From NCBI GenBank assembly GCA_964371945.1, contig CAYJPA010000124.1, positions 1-11,324 on the forward strand: 11,324 nt of DNA, in the 5' to 3' direction. The notes under the pieces were generated by a model. The model was not told the DNA's origin and ran no database searches. It worked only from the letters and a program-made list of their open reading frames with translations. This document shows, piece after piece, positions 4,159-11,324 of the stretch; within the stretch, counting starts at the first letter, position 1; each line of letters opens with the position of its first letter. The position numbers and the translations under genes are program-made. The DNA is from CAYJPA01 sp964371945. Lineage in GTDB: Bacteria; Chloroflexota; Chloroflexia; Thermomicrobiales; UBA6265.

Positions 4159-7157
4159 TCCACGACCGCCCGCAACAATGCTCGGATCGCGTTGGCGGCG
4201 TCCCACGGGTCGGCGATCTCGATGAATGCCCAGCGGCCGAAGCCGCCGTGGTTGTTCACCGCGGGCACCCAGAGGTTGCGCGCGGTGGCGACTTTGGCGG
4301 CTTTGTCCTTCTTCTTTTCGCCGGTCACCTCGATCAATAGGTTGAGCAGGTCGTCGGAGCCGCGACCGTCGTGCAGGCAGGCGATGAAGTCCGGGATGTA
4401 GTTCTTCTCCTCGCCGTTCAGCGTGTAGGGAATGGTGAAACCGAGGTTGTGGTTCTTGACGTAGCGGAGCACCTCGGGCATGTCTTCGATCGTCTGCGCG
4501 AGTTTCTGTTCCCAGGAATCGGTGTCGGCCACGACGTGAGAGACATGGCACTTGTCGTCGCGTGTGAGGTAAACCGGCCGGGTGGTGTCGAAATCGACGT
4601 AGCGCGTCGACCCGACCGTGTCGTAGGGTCGCAGGATCGGTTTGAGGGCCGGTGCGCTGGGGTCCGATTGGACGATCGCCTGATAGATCTTGTCCGCGGC
4701 CGCGTTGCCGAGCTCGATCATCAACAGCAACTGAGGGAAGGTGCCGTCCTTGAAGGTAACGCTCCCGGCCAGCCACTGCTTCGTGATCGTAAGCACTTGA
4801 GGGAAGAGCCACGGCTTCTCGTTGCCATCGTCATCACGGAAGTAACGGTCAAGCACTCGCTTGGCGAGATCGAAGGAAACCTGGTTCTCGCGGAAGCGCG
4901 TTCTGTAATCGTAAAGCGTAAGCAGGCTCGTTTCGCCGATGATCGGGGCGTTCTCGGTTTTGGTCGGCACGTCGAGCGTGCTGACGGACATGCGCGAGTC
5001 CTCGGTGAACTCGGCGGTCAGGCGCTTCTCGCCGACCTCGTAGCGATGGCCGAGCAGGCGCGGGAAGGTGATCTCGCGGTCGATCCGGTCATCGAGTGAG
5101 CGCACGCGGGTGTGCGGTTGGGCGGGTTTGGTGCCAACTGGACTCCCATTGGACGGGATGAAGGAAAAGGGCACGCCGAAGACCTCGGCGTATTCGGGCT
5201 CGAAGCGGTCCTCGTCGTTGAGGGCATAACTCATCCGACGAAGCGCACGCCCGACCACTTGTTCACAGAGGAGCTGGGTGCCGAAGGCGCGCACGCCGAG
5301 AATATGGGTGACCGTGTTGGCGTCCCATCCCTCGGTTAGCATGCTGACGCTGACGACACACTTGACGTGCTCACCGAGGCGGCCGCGCTTGCCGACGGTG
5401 TTCATCACCTCACGCAACAGATCCTCGTCCGCGATCTCTTCCGCATCGCGGCCGGGGAAACGCCTCATGTACTCGTGCTTGAACTCCTCGATCTCGACCG
5501 CCGCGATGGCTTTGAACTCCGGGCTCATCGCGCCGCCCGATTCGAGCTGGACGCTGTCGACCAGGATCGTGTTCGGGCGATGGAGCCAGCCACCCTGCCC
5601 GTCGTCATTGCGGAAGATTCCGAGGCGGCCCGCTTTCACGATCGACGGCTTCCCGAGCAGCTGCGCAGCATTCTCGTCGAGTTGCTCCTCCCACCCGGAG
5701 ATGTAGTCGTAGACCAGCTTGGAGACATTGGTGTTGTTGCAGACCACGATGAAAACGGGTGGAGTTTGGCCGTTCGCACGCGCGATCGGATCCGTTTCCC
5801 AGCGACGGAACGACTGCTCGTAGTTGCCGTAGAGCGACTGCAGAGCTCCTTCCAGCTCGGCCGGCAGTCTCGGTTCGCCGGAAAGCGCTTCGGTCCTCGC
5901 GCCCTTCTTCGGCAGGTTGTCGCGGATGCGGAGCCAGAGATCGCGGTAAGCCGGAAGATCGCCAGTCATCGCGTCGTCGGAGACCGGCACCCGTGGGACC
6001 TTCACGATGCCGGCTTCAATTGCGTCGATCAAGGAAAAATCGGAAACGACCCACGGGAAAAGCGTGCCCTCGGAATAGCCGGAGCCGCGCAGAAAGAAGG
6101 GGGTCGCTGAGAGATCGTAGATCGACTTGACGCCGATTTTGGCTTTCACCGATTCAATCCCGGTAATCCAGATCCGGGCTTCTTCGTCGCGCTTTTTGGC
6201 TTCGACGCGATCCTCGCCGGTCAGCGTCTCGTCCTCGGATTCCGGTTTACGGCGGTAGCAGTGGTGCGCCTCGTCGTTCAGCACGACGATCTGCTTCTTG
6301 GTTCCGAGCTCACGGCAGACGCGGCGGACGACCTCGTCCGGCGATTCGGTGAAGGCGCTGGTGTCACCATCAGCGAGCAACTTTTTCGTCAGTGATGCGG
6401 CCTTCACTTTTTCCCTGGGCAGGAATGCGTGGAAGTTGGTGATCACAATCTTGGCGCGTCCGAGCTCTTGCATCTGATAGGCCGGGAGAACGTCCCGTTC
6501 CGCGTAGTAGTTGTGCGGGTCGTTCGGGAGGAGAACGCGCAGCCGGTCGCGGATCGTTATGCCGGGCGTGACAATCAGGAAAGCGTCGGTGAAACGAGCG
6601 TCTTGCGGAGTGGCGAGCTTGTTGAGCGCCTGCCACGCGATGAGCATCGCCATGACGACAGTTTTGCCGGAGCCGGTCGCCATTTTGAACGCGATCCGCG
6701 GCAAGCCGGGATTGGAGAGATCGTTCTTATCGCGGAGCGTGTTCTCGATCCAGGCATCGCCGAATTTCTTCGCGACCTCGGTGATGTAAATCTCGGTTTC
6801 CAGCGCCTCGATCTGGCAGAAGAAGAGTTTGCGCTCGCGCTCCGGGTCGGTCCAATACTCGAGCAACTTCGACGTGGTTGGGGTCACGCCGGGATAGCCG
6901 CCCTGTCGCCACAGGGAGACGCGCGCGCGGATCTGGTTGACAAGCGGGTTCTCCTCGAGCCGGTCGTTGGTCCACTCGGTCTCGAACGAGAGCTGCTTGC
7001 CACGTTTCTTCGGCGCGGCAATCGGCACGAAATAGGAGCTCGACCGGCGGCCAGAGATGATCTCGTTGGTAATGCCGTCGTCGTCGAACCGGAAATGGCG
7101 TTCGGGTTCGGCGAACGGCGAGTTGAGGATTGGGTTTTCGATGACGACCTGTGTCAT
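4146..7157 (-). CDS. Type III-like restriction endonuclease, Res subunit (SF2 helicase/nuclease)
   Basis: This 1003-residue protein is an ATP-dependent restriction subunit; relatives translocate on unmethylated DNA and cleave with the partner methyltransferase. Superfamily 2 motifs occur in order: Walker A ATGSGKT (160-166), DEAH (295-298), SATPFF (about 351-356), LTEGWDAN (607-614) and QVVGRALRR (633-641). The C-terminus has a PD-(D/E)xK-like region, IPDF (921-924) followed by IEVTGEKKKDK (942-952). The usual lysine of the ExK triad is Thr945, with lysines a few residues later. The N-terminal segment (VIENPILNSPF, then FRFDDDG) resembles the family that NCBI calls BPTD_3080 restriction endonucleases, from memory. 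ATG 7157 has GGAG five bases upstream; the frame stays open to 7259 without comparable support. The last residues and the stop codon are repeat sequence. No insertion or frameshift is seen. Confidence 0.9.
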   Translation of the reverse strand: MTQVVIENPILNSPFAEPERHFRFDDDGITNEIISGRRSSSYFVPIAAPKKRGKQLSFETEWTNDRLEENPLVNQIRARVSLWRQGGYPGVTPTTSKLLEYWTDPERERKLFFCQIEALETEIYITEVAKKFGDAWIENTLRDKNDLSNPGLPRIAFKMATGSGKTVVMAMLIAWQALNKLATPQDARFTDAFLIVTPGITIRDRLRVLLPNDPHNYYAERDVLPAYQMQELGRAKIVITNFHAFLPREKVKAASLTKKLLADGDTSAFTESPDEVVRRVCRELGTKKQIVVLNDEAHHCYRRKPESEDETLTGEDRVEAKKRDEEARIWITGIESVKAKIGVKSIYDLSATPFFLRGSGYSEGTLFPWVVSDFSLIDAIEAGIVKVPRVPVSDDAMTGDLPAYRDLWLRIRDNLPKKGARTEALSGEPRLPAELEGALQSLYGNYEQSFRRWETDPIARANGQTPPVFIVVCNNTNVSKLVYDYISGWEEQLDENAAQLLGKPSIVKAGRLGIFRNDDGQGGWLHRPNTILVDSVQLESGGAMSPEFKAIAAVEIEEFKHEYMRRFPGRDAEEIADEDLLREVMNTVGKRGRLGEHVKCVVSVSMLTEGWDANTVTHILGVRAFGTQLLCEQVVGRALRRMSYALNDEDRFEPEYAEVFGVPFSFIPSNGSPVGTKPAQPHTRVRSLDDRIDREITFPRLLGHRYEVGEKRLTAEFTEDSRMSVSTLDVPTKTENAPIIGETSLLTLYDYRTRFRENQVSFDLAKRVLDRYFRDDDGNEKPWLFPQVLTITKQWLAGSVTFKDGTFPQLLLMIELGNAAADKIYQAIVQSDPSAPALKPILRPYDTVGSTRYVDFDTTRPVYLTRDDKCHVSHVVADTDSWEQKLAQTIEDMPEVLRYVKNHNLGFTIPYTLNGEEKNYIPDFIACLHDGRGSDDLLNLLIEVTGEKKKDKAAKVATARNLWVPAVNNHGGFGRWAFIEIADPWDAANAIRALLRAVVEQGL

Positions 7158-7162
7158 TACGG

Positions 7163-7166
7163 CTCC
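7163..7166 (-). promoter_or_regulatory. Shine-Dalgarno GGAG for res
   Basis: GGAG on the minus strand stands five bases before ATG 7157 and supports that start over an in-frame ATG at 7259. No convincing -35/-10 pair was found between 7158 and 7368. Confidence 0.6.
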
Positions 7167-7298
7167 GTTTCGCTTCTTATGATGCGCAGCATACAGGTTC
7201 GTTAGCCGATACGCGACATGCTTTGATCCAGAAATCGTTGTTTGCGAAGGAAGAGACAATTGACCGTGGCCGGGTTAACGGAGCGGGTTCGATCGCGG

Positions 7299-7329
7299 AG
7301 AGGCCAGGGCAACACAGCAGTGGGCCTCT
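7299..7329 (-). other. Inverted repeat downstream of yraN
   Basis: AGAGGCC (7299-7305) and GGCCTCT (7323-7329) form a perfect 7-bp stem with a 17-base loop, 40-70 bases past the stop of the YraN gene. No T-run follows on the minus strand, so an intrinsic terminator is not supported. It could mark the end of the rnhB transcript or be chance. A smaller repeat (ATTGCG/CGCAAT, 7361-7379) overlaps the YraN stop. Confidence 0.3.
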
Positions 7330-7368
7330 ACGACAGACAAATGATCATTCTGGGCAACCTATTGCGAT

Positions 7369-7743
7369 TCAACCGCAATTCACGGCGTTTTCAATGTGGG
7401 TGATACGTTCGACGGTGCCTGAGCGGGAGAGGGTGATTGCGACCAAATCGATGCGCCAGATTGGGTCGCCGAGCTCGGGATGGGCGGCGAGGTACCACTC
7501 CCCGCTGGCGAGGAGTTTACGTCCCTTGCTGATCGAGATGCTTTCTTCGGCGCGGCCGGCGCCGTCGCCGCGGCGGGTCTTGACCTCGACGAAGACGAGC
7601 TCATCACGAAAGCGCATCACGAGGTCGATCTCGCCGGCGAAACAGCGCCAGTTGCTTTCGATCCAGGTCAAGCCGCGTTCTTCGAGATATCGCCGCGCGA
7701 TCGCCTCGCCCGCGGCGCCTAACGAGCTTCGCGGAGCCGGCAC
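7369..7743 (-). CDS. yraN: YraN/UPF0102 family nuclease-like protein
   Basis: This 124-residue protein has the complete UPF0102 pattern: an N-terminal helix (GAAGEAIARRYLEERG), then GEIDLV (residues 37-42) and FVEVKTR (51-57). Asp40, Glu53 and Lys55 form the expected PD-(D/E)xK triad of the Holliday-junction-resolvase-like fold. Family members are about 115-130 residues, so the gene is complete. The biological role of the family is still poorly defined; a DNA-processing function is inferred from fold. The GTG start at 7743 is one base after the rnhB stop (TGA-A-GTG), implying translational coupling. The rplS-rnhB-yraN order is a common bacterial neighbourhood. Confidence 0.93.
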   Translation of the reverse strand: MPAPRSSLGAAGEAIARRYLEERGLTWIESNWRCFAGEIDLVMRFRDELVFVEVKTRRGDGAGRAEESISISKGRKLLASGEWYLAAHPELGDPIWRIDLVAITLSRSGTVERITHIENAVNCG

Positions 7744-7744
7744 T

Positions 7745-8395
7745 TCAGATCAGTCCGATCATCGCCGCAACGGGCGCGAAGCATTTGCGATGGGCGGAGC
7801 AGGGACCATGCACGCGGAGCGCTTCGAGATGTTCGGGCGTTCCGTAGCCCTTGTGGATCGCGAAGCCGTAATTCCGCTCGATCTCGTGGAGCTCGCACAT
7901 CGTGCGATCGCGAATCACCTTGGCGATCACCGAGGCGGCCGCAATCGAGAGGCAGAGCGCGTCGCCATCGATGATCCCGACCTGCGGCAGCTCACTTTCA
8001 ATCACCGCGGCATCGAGCAACAACGCATCGGGGTAGTGCGAGAGCCCGATCACCGCGCGTTCCATGGCGATCCGGTTCGCGGCGCCGAGTCCGAGCAGGT
8101 CGAGCTCATCCGACTCCACGACGCCAACGGCGATCGCGACCGATTCCGCCGAGATCACCTCGAACCACTGCTCGCGCTGTTGCGGCGTGTGCTGTTTCGA
8201 ATCGGTCAATCCGCGAAAGACCGGCAGTCCGCGTTTTCCACACATTGGGAGGATGACCGCAGCGGCGACCAGAGGACCGGCCAGCGCACCGCGGCCGACC
8301 TCATCGACGCCGGCCACGAGCTGCACGCCGTGCGACCACCACGATCGTTCCCAATCGAGTCCGGGTCCGATGCCTTCGGTCGCGATTCTCGCCAC
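7745..8395 (-). CDS. rnhB: Ribonuclease HII
   Basis: This 216-residue RNase HII cleaves the RNA strand of RNA-DNA hybrids and initiates removal of single ribonucleotides misincorporated in DNA. The signature GVDEVGRG is at residues 29-36, giving catalytic Asp31 and Glu32; Asp128 in LLLDA and Asp163 in VIRDR complete the DEDD metal site. The later GYGTPEHLEAL and GPCSAHRKCFAP segments are also typical. The protein is of normal length. It starts with GTG at 8395, preceded by a strong GGAGG seven bases upstream (8403-8407). It lies downstream of rplS across a hairpin and directly upstream of the YraN gene, with which it is probably co-transcribed. Confidence 0.96.
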   Translation of the reverse strand: MARIATEGIGPGLDWERSWWSHGVQLVAGVDEVGRGALAGPLVAAAVILPMCGKRGLPVFRGLTDSKQHTPQQREQWFEVISAESVAIAVGVVESDELDLLGLGAANRIAMERAVIGLSHYPDALLLDAAVIESELPQVGIIDGDALCLSIAAASVIAKVIRDRTMCELHEIERNYGFAIHKGYGTPEHLEALRVHGPCSAHRKCFAPVAAMIGLI

Positions 8396-8418
8396 CTCGT
8401 GACCTCCGGATAAACGAA

Positions 8419-8440
8419 GAGCGCGGTGTTACCCGCGCTC
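8419..8440 (-). terminator. Hairpin between rplS and rnhB
   Basis: A perfect 8-bp GC-rich stem (GAGCGCGG/CCGCGCTC) closes a six-base loop. On the minus strand it is followed by TTCGTTTATCC, a weak T-rich tract. It lies 38-60 bases past the rplS stop, so it may attenuate transcription into rnhB rather than terminate it completely. The rnhB Shine-Dalgarno lies about 12 bases further on. Confidence 0.5.
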
Positions 8441-8478
8441 AACGACCGATTGGAGCATTCGAGGGACTTCAACGAGCC

Positions 8479-8958
8479 CTATTCTTCGGTGCTCTCAACC
8501 CCGGGCGTTTCGATCCCGGTTTCGGCAGGCATCTCCGGCTCGACATATGCAGCCGGTGCAGAACCCGTGCTCGCGGCAGCCGCGATCTGGGATGCGGTCA
8601 TCAATGGCCGGCGGCGCTCTTTGATACGGGCGGCCTTGCCCGTCAATCCGCGCAAATAATAGAGCTTGGCGCGGCGGACTTTGCCATGACGCACGACCTC
8701 GATCTTGTCGATACGAGGGGAGTGGATCAGGAACGTGCGCTCGACGCCGATGGTGTGGGAAGCGATCCGGCGAACGGTGAAGTTCTCGTTGATGCCCCCA
8801 GCCCGGCGGCGAATCACGACACCTTCGAACATCTGGATGCGCTCGCGGTTGCCCTCGACCACTTTGGCGTGGACACGGACGGTGTCGCCGGGGCCGAAAT
8901 CGGGCACATCGCTTTTGAATTGCTCTGCTTCCACGGAGCGAATGAGCTGGGCAACCAT
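8479..8958 (-). CDS. rplS: 50S ribosomal protein L19
   Basis: L19 is a large-subunit protein at the 30S-50S interface. With the ATG at 8958 the protein has 159 residues and begins MVAQLIRSVEAEQ, aligning with the usual L19 N-terminus. The conserved core then follows: FGPGDTVRVHAKVVEGNRERIQ, FEGVVIRRR, GVERTFLIHSPRID and RRAKLYYLRG, ending in GKAARIKERR at about residue 116. A tail of about 41 residues, rich in Ala, Pro and Glu, extends beyond the common length of about 115-120. A longer frame begins at GTG 9036 and would add 26 residues; I preferred 8958 on homology although its GAGG lies a rather long 11 bases upstream, and the promoter position allows either start. It is followed by rnhB. 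Confidence 0.95.
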   Translation of the reverse strand: MVAQLIRSVEAEQFKSDVPDFGPGDTVRVHAKVVEGNRERIQMFEGVVIRRRAGGINENFTVRRIASHTIGVERTFLIHSPRIDKIEVVRHGKVRRAKLYYLRGLTGKAARIKERRRPLMTASQIAAAASTGSAPAAYVEPEMPAETGIETPGVESTEE

Positions 8959-9073
8959 TGCCTTGTATTCCTCATCTGTATAAATGCCGCCGTGGAGCCG
9001 GGCGCGGATGCTCGGGGTCGACGGACGATCAGGCACAAATCAAAGCTTCCGCGGCCAAGCGGGCCGACCACGG

Positions 9074-9082
9074 ATTCTACCA
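9074..9082 (-). promoter_or_regulatory. Extended -10 promoter for rplS
   Basis: The minus strand reads TGGTAGAAT between the metH/metF-type gene and rplS, matching the extended -10 form TGnTATAAT with one mismatch. No clear -35 is seen. Transcription would begin near 9067, giving a leader of about 30 bases to GTG 9036 or about 110 to ATG 8958. A small GC-rich hairpin (CGGCC/GGCCG) lies in that leader. Confidence 0.5.
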
Positions 9083-9091
9083 TACGAACGA

Positions 9092-10966
9092 TTATGAGTC
9101 CGGCCAGTTCAAACCCTGCAGAACTTCGGCCGCGACCTCGTAGCGGCCGAACGAGGGCATGATGTAGACGCCCTGGGCACAGGGCTTCAAGGAAGCAAGC
9201 AGTTCGCGGGCCATATGGACGCCTTCCACCCGGCCGTTTGCGCCTGCTTTCCGCATGCGGTCGCGGGCTTCGTCGGTCAGCGTGATCCCGGGCACCTCGT
9301 TGTGGAGGAATTCGGCGTGCTTGGTGCTCTGGAGCGGAAGGATGCCGATCAGAACCGGCACCGCGATCTCCGCGTTATGGATTTCGAGAAAGTTCGTCCA
9401 GACCGACAAATCGTAGATCGGTTGGGTCATGACGAAGTCGGCGCCGGCTTCGAGCTTTGCCTTCAGTCGCCTCGACTCCTCGTGCAGATCGGCTTTGGTC
9501 GGGTCGACCGCGCAGCCGATCGTAAAGCTCGCCATGCGCCCAATCGACGAGCCGGCCGAATCGGTGCCTTCGTTCAACTTGCGGAGCACGCGGATCAAAC
9601 CGATCGAATCGACATCGTACACCGCGGTCGAGTCCGGGTAATCGCCGAGGCTCGGCGGGTCGCCGGTAAGCGCCAGGATGTTGCGCACACCGACGCAATG
9701 TGCGCCGAGCAGTTCGGATTGCAGCCCCATGAGCGAGCGGTCGCGCGTGGTGAAATGCAAAATCGTTTCGATGCCGACCTCATGTTGAATGAGGTATGAC
9801 ATCGTCATCGCACTCATGCGGACGCGGGCCATCGGCGAATCGGCGACGTTGATGAAATCGACGCCGGCTGCTTTTAGGAGCCTCGCGCCCTCGATCGCCT
9901 TGGCCGGGCTCAGACCCTTGGGAGGATCGATCTCGACCGCGACCACGAATTTCTTGCCAAGTTTTTGGGCGAGCTCCGTCGGACCCTCGGGCGCGATGAG
10001 CTCGACTGACCGTTCGGTGACGACAGTAATCGTCGGCCTGGAAGTCACCGCACCAGCGAGATCGTTTGCGCCTTGATCGATCGCGATTCGCATCGCGGCG
10101 ATGTGCTCCGGAGTGGTTCCGCAGCACCCGCCGATGAGCCGAATGCCGGCTCGCACGGCTTCCGAGGCGAAGTGCGCCATATAGTCCGGCGAGCTCGGGT
10201 AGATTACGCGGCCGGCCGCGCGGGTCGGCCAACCCGCGTTCGGAACGGAAGCGATCGGCACTACGCGGCCATTCGCTGCGTGCATGAGCGAGATCATGGC
10301 CTCGCCGACGGGCAAGATTCGCCGCGGGCCGACCGAGCAGTTTGCACCGATGACGTCGGCGCCGGCATCGAGCAGCGTCGACACCACTTCGTCGACACGA
10401 TTGCCGGCGACCGTGCTGCCGTCCTCGGCGAAGGTCATCAGCGCGACGATTGGGAGGTCTGAGACCGAGCGGGCGGCATCGATCGCGGCGAGCATCTCGG
10501 ATAAGTCTGAGATGGTTTCGATCACGAGCAGGTCGACACCGCCCTCGAGCAGCGCCTCGACTTGCTCCCGAAAAATAGCAGTGATTTGTTCGCGAGTCGT
10601 GGTGCCGTAGGGGAGCATCGTGCGCTGTGTCGGACCGATCGAACCGGCGATGAAGGCCGAGCTTCCGGAGATCTCGCGTGCCTCGCGGGCGACCTTGACC
10701 GCGCGGCGGTTGATGTCGCGGACCCTGTCGCCGATGCCAAAGCTATCCAAACGAATGCGGTTTCCGCCGAAGGTGTTGGTTTCGATGATGTCGGCACCGG
10801 CAGCGAGGTACGCCTGGTGCACCGAGCCGACCAGCTCCGGTTTCGTCAGGTTCAGGTGATCGAAGCACTCGTCGATGCCAATGCCCGCGCCGTGGAGCAT
10901 GGTGCCCATGGCGCCGTCGATGAGGAGCACTCGCTCGGAGAGTCGCTGCAGGAATGGGTGTGTCAC
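9092..10966 (-). CDS. Bifunctional homocysteine S-methyltransferase / 5,10-methylenetetrahydrofolate reductase
   Basis: This 624-residue fusion is arranged like Bacillus YitJ. Residues 1 to about 300 form a homocysteine S-methyltransferase barrel: LIDGAMGTML (15-24), IETNTFGGNR (61-70), and zinc ligands Cys210 (GANCSVGP), Cys281 and Cys282 (GGCCGTTPEH). Residues about 335-620 form an FAD-dependent MTHFR domain, with AVEIDPPKG (343-351), ALTGDPPS (432-439) and FVMTQPIYD (511-519). Together they would make 5-methyltetrahydrofolate and methylate homocysteine to methionine in the cytoplasm. No cobalamin-binding or reactivation domain is present, so it is not full-length MetH. The GTG start at 10966 has AAGGAAG seven bases upstream. 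The gene stands apart from rplS, which has its own promoter-like element 55 bases downstream. No SAM or cobalamin riboswitch was recognised in the leader. Confidence 0.95.
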   Translation of the reverse strand: MTHPFLQRLSERVLLIDGAMGTMLHGAGIGIDECFDHLNLTKPELVGSVHQAYLAAGADIIETNTFGGNRIRLDSFGIGDRVRDINRRAVKVAREAREISGSSAFIAGSIGPTQRTMLPYGTTTREQITAIFREQVEALLEGGVDLLVIETISDLSEMLAAIDAARSVSDLPIVALMTFAEDGSTVAGNRVDEVVSTLLDAGADVIGANCSVGPRRILPVGEAMISLMHAANGRVVPIASVPNAGWPTRAAGRVIYPSSPDYMAHFASEAVRAGIRLIGGCCGTTPEHIAAMRIAIDQGANDLAGAVTSRPTITVVTERSVELIAPEGPTELAQKLGKKFVVAVEIDPPKGLSPAKAIEGARLLKAAGVDFINVADSPMARVRMSAMTMSYLIQHEVGIETILHFTTRDRSLMGLQSELLGAHCVGVRNILALTGDPPSLGDYPDSTAVYDVDSIGLIRVLRKLNEGTDSAGSSIGRMASFTIGCAVDPTKADLHEESRRLKAKLEAGADFVMTQPIYDLSVWTNFLEIHNAEIAVPVLIGILPLQSTKHAEFLHNEVPGITLTDEARDRMRKAGANGRVEGVHMARELLASLKPCAQGVYIMPSFGRYEVAAEVLQGLNWPDS

Positions 10967-11122
10967 GGATCGGCTTCCTTTTGGGAATCTGATGCTCGCG
11001 TGTCAGCAGAACATGGCAACAGCCGGAGTGGCTGCTCCTTGACGATCAATGATATTCCGAAGGAGGACCTTGGCGCAGTTCGAAGCTGGATGACCATGAG
11101 CGGAGAGAACGCCCTCACGGGG

Positions 11123-11148
11123 AGATCTTTCGACAGGCTCAAGATGAC
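11123..11148. repeat. Dispersed intergenic repeat (translates as LSLSKD)
   Basis: The sequence ATCTTTCGACAGGCTCAAGAT (11125-11145) has inverted ends ATCTT/AAGAT. It resembles a widespread intergenic palindrome whose minus-strand translation contains LSLSKD, a tell-tale of spurious annotated peptides in many genomes. It is a single copy here, so family membership rests on recognition rather than comparison within the window. Confidence 0.6.
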
Positions 11149-11199
11149 GATGGGGGAAGAGGCGCCGCTGTCCGTGGACGCCATGGTGGGAGATGACAA

Positions 11200-11220
11200 G
11201 GGCAGACAAGCGGTCTGCCC
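11200..11220. repeat. GGGCAGAC/GTCTGCCC hairpin repeat
   Basis: A perfect 8-bp inverted repeat surrounds a five-base loop. The adjacent CCCCT/AGGGG (11218-11231) makes a second, overlapping stem that shares three C residues, so only one can form at a time. The minus-strand form GTAGGGGCAGACC resembles a repeat common between genes in Chloroflexota-like genomes, from memory. No T-tract follows on either strand. Confidence 0.6.
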
Positions 11221-11324
11221 CTACCCAGGGGAACGCGAATACGAAGCGGATGTGGTGTGTTCGTGAAGGGATCAAGCCGCGGTGAAACCTCCCTCGTGCG
11301 TTGGTATGTACGCGGCGGCTCTTA

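Larger units (their letters stand above)
10967..11324. other. Gene-free leader with palindromic repeats
   Basis: No convincing gene is present in these 358 bases; short open frames are interrupted by repeats. Near the downstream gene, AGCAGCC/GGCTGTT (11018-11036, one G-T pair) forms a stem-loop on the minus strand. The same AGCAG could instead pair with CTGCT nearby (11004-11008), so alternative folds are possible. Further upstream are the two dispersed repeats listed separately. Confidence 0.6.

Noticed and set aside
10967..11120. SAM or cobalamin riboswitch before the homocysteine methyltransferase gene
   Set aside because: I looked for the conserved core elements of both and did not find them.
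11266..11295. T-box-like segment on the minus strand (GGTTTCACCGCGG with a following CCCTT)
   Set aside because: The essential TGGN of the antiterminator bulge is missing and it is over 300 bases and two repeats away from the next gene.

Overview
This is a GC-rich bacterial chromosomal window in which every recognisable gene lies on the minus strand. The housekeeping half (rplS, rnhB, yraN-type gene, fused homocysteine methyltransferase/MTHFR) together with three kinds of intergenic palindromic repeat suggests a Chloroflexota-like bacterium, perhaps Thermomicrobiales. That placement is an inference from general resemblance, not a phylogeny.

Right half (about 7369-11324), read leftward: a roughly 360-base gene-free leader with two dispersed hairpin repeats; a 624-residue bifunctional homocysteine S-methyltransferase / 5,10-methylenetetrahydrofolate reductase; rplS (ribosomal protein L19) behind an extended -10-like promoter; then rnhB (RNase HII) and a YraN/UPF0102 gene, separated from each other by one base. 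This is core-genome content.

Left half (about 1-7157) is an accessory island. It holds a Type III-like restriction-modification pair, with the Res helicase/nuclease first (7157-4146) and the Mod adenine methyltransferase second (2885-252). The two genes are separated by 1,260 bp containing a small IS200-like HUH/Y1 transposase (REP-associated tyrosine transposase, RAYT, type) embedded in an array of palindromic repeats. The middle of mod, where the target-recognition region lies in this enzyme class, is clearly AT-richer than the rest of the gene, consistent with specificity-domain exchange.

The most notable structure is the repeat family. The repeats form an ordered composite unit: A (GGACTGAAGTCC), then B (GGAAGTCCCTCCGGGACT), a 23-base spacer, inverted B', 9 bases, and C (CACGGGAATTCATTCCCGTG). 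Starts are at about +0, +24, +65 and +92, and a looser tail, D, follows. Units lie downstream of mod, upstream of mod, at the 3' end of the transposase gene and at the 3' end of res, all in one orientation. Several copies carry compensatory base changes that keep hairpins paired. One unit is split by a 140-bp element with terminal inverted repeats and a CTGAG target duplication; removing 145 bp restores the 27-base B'-to-C spacing exactly. The stop codons of res and of the transposase gene both lie inside repeat sequence.
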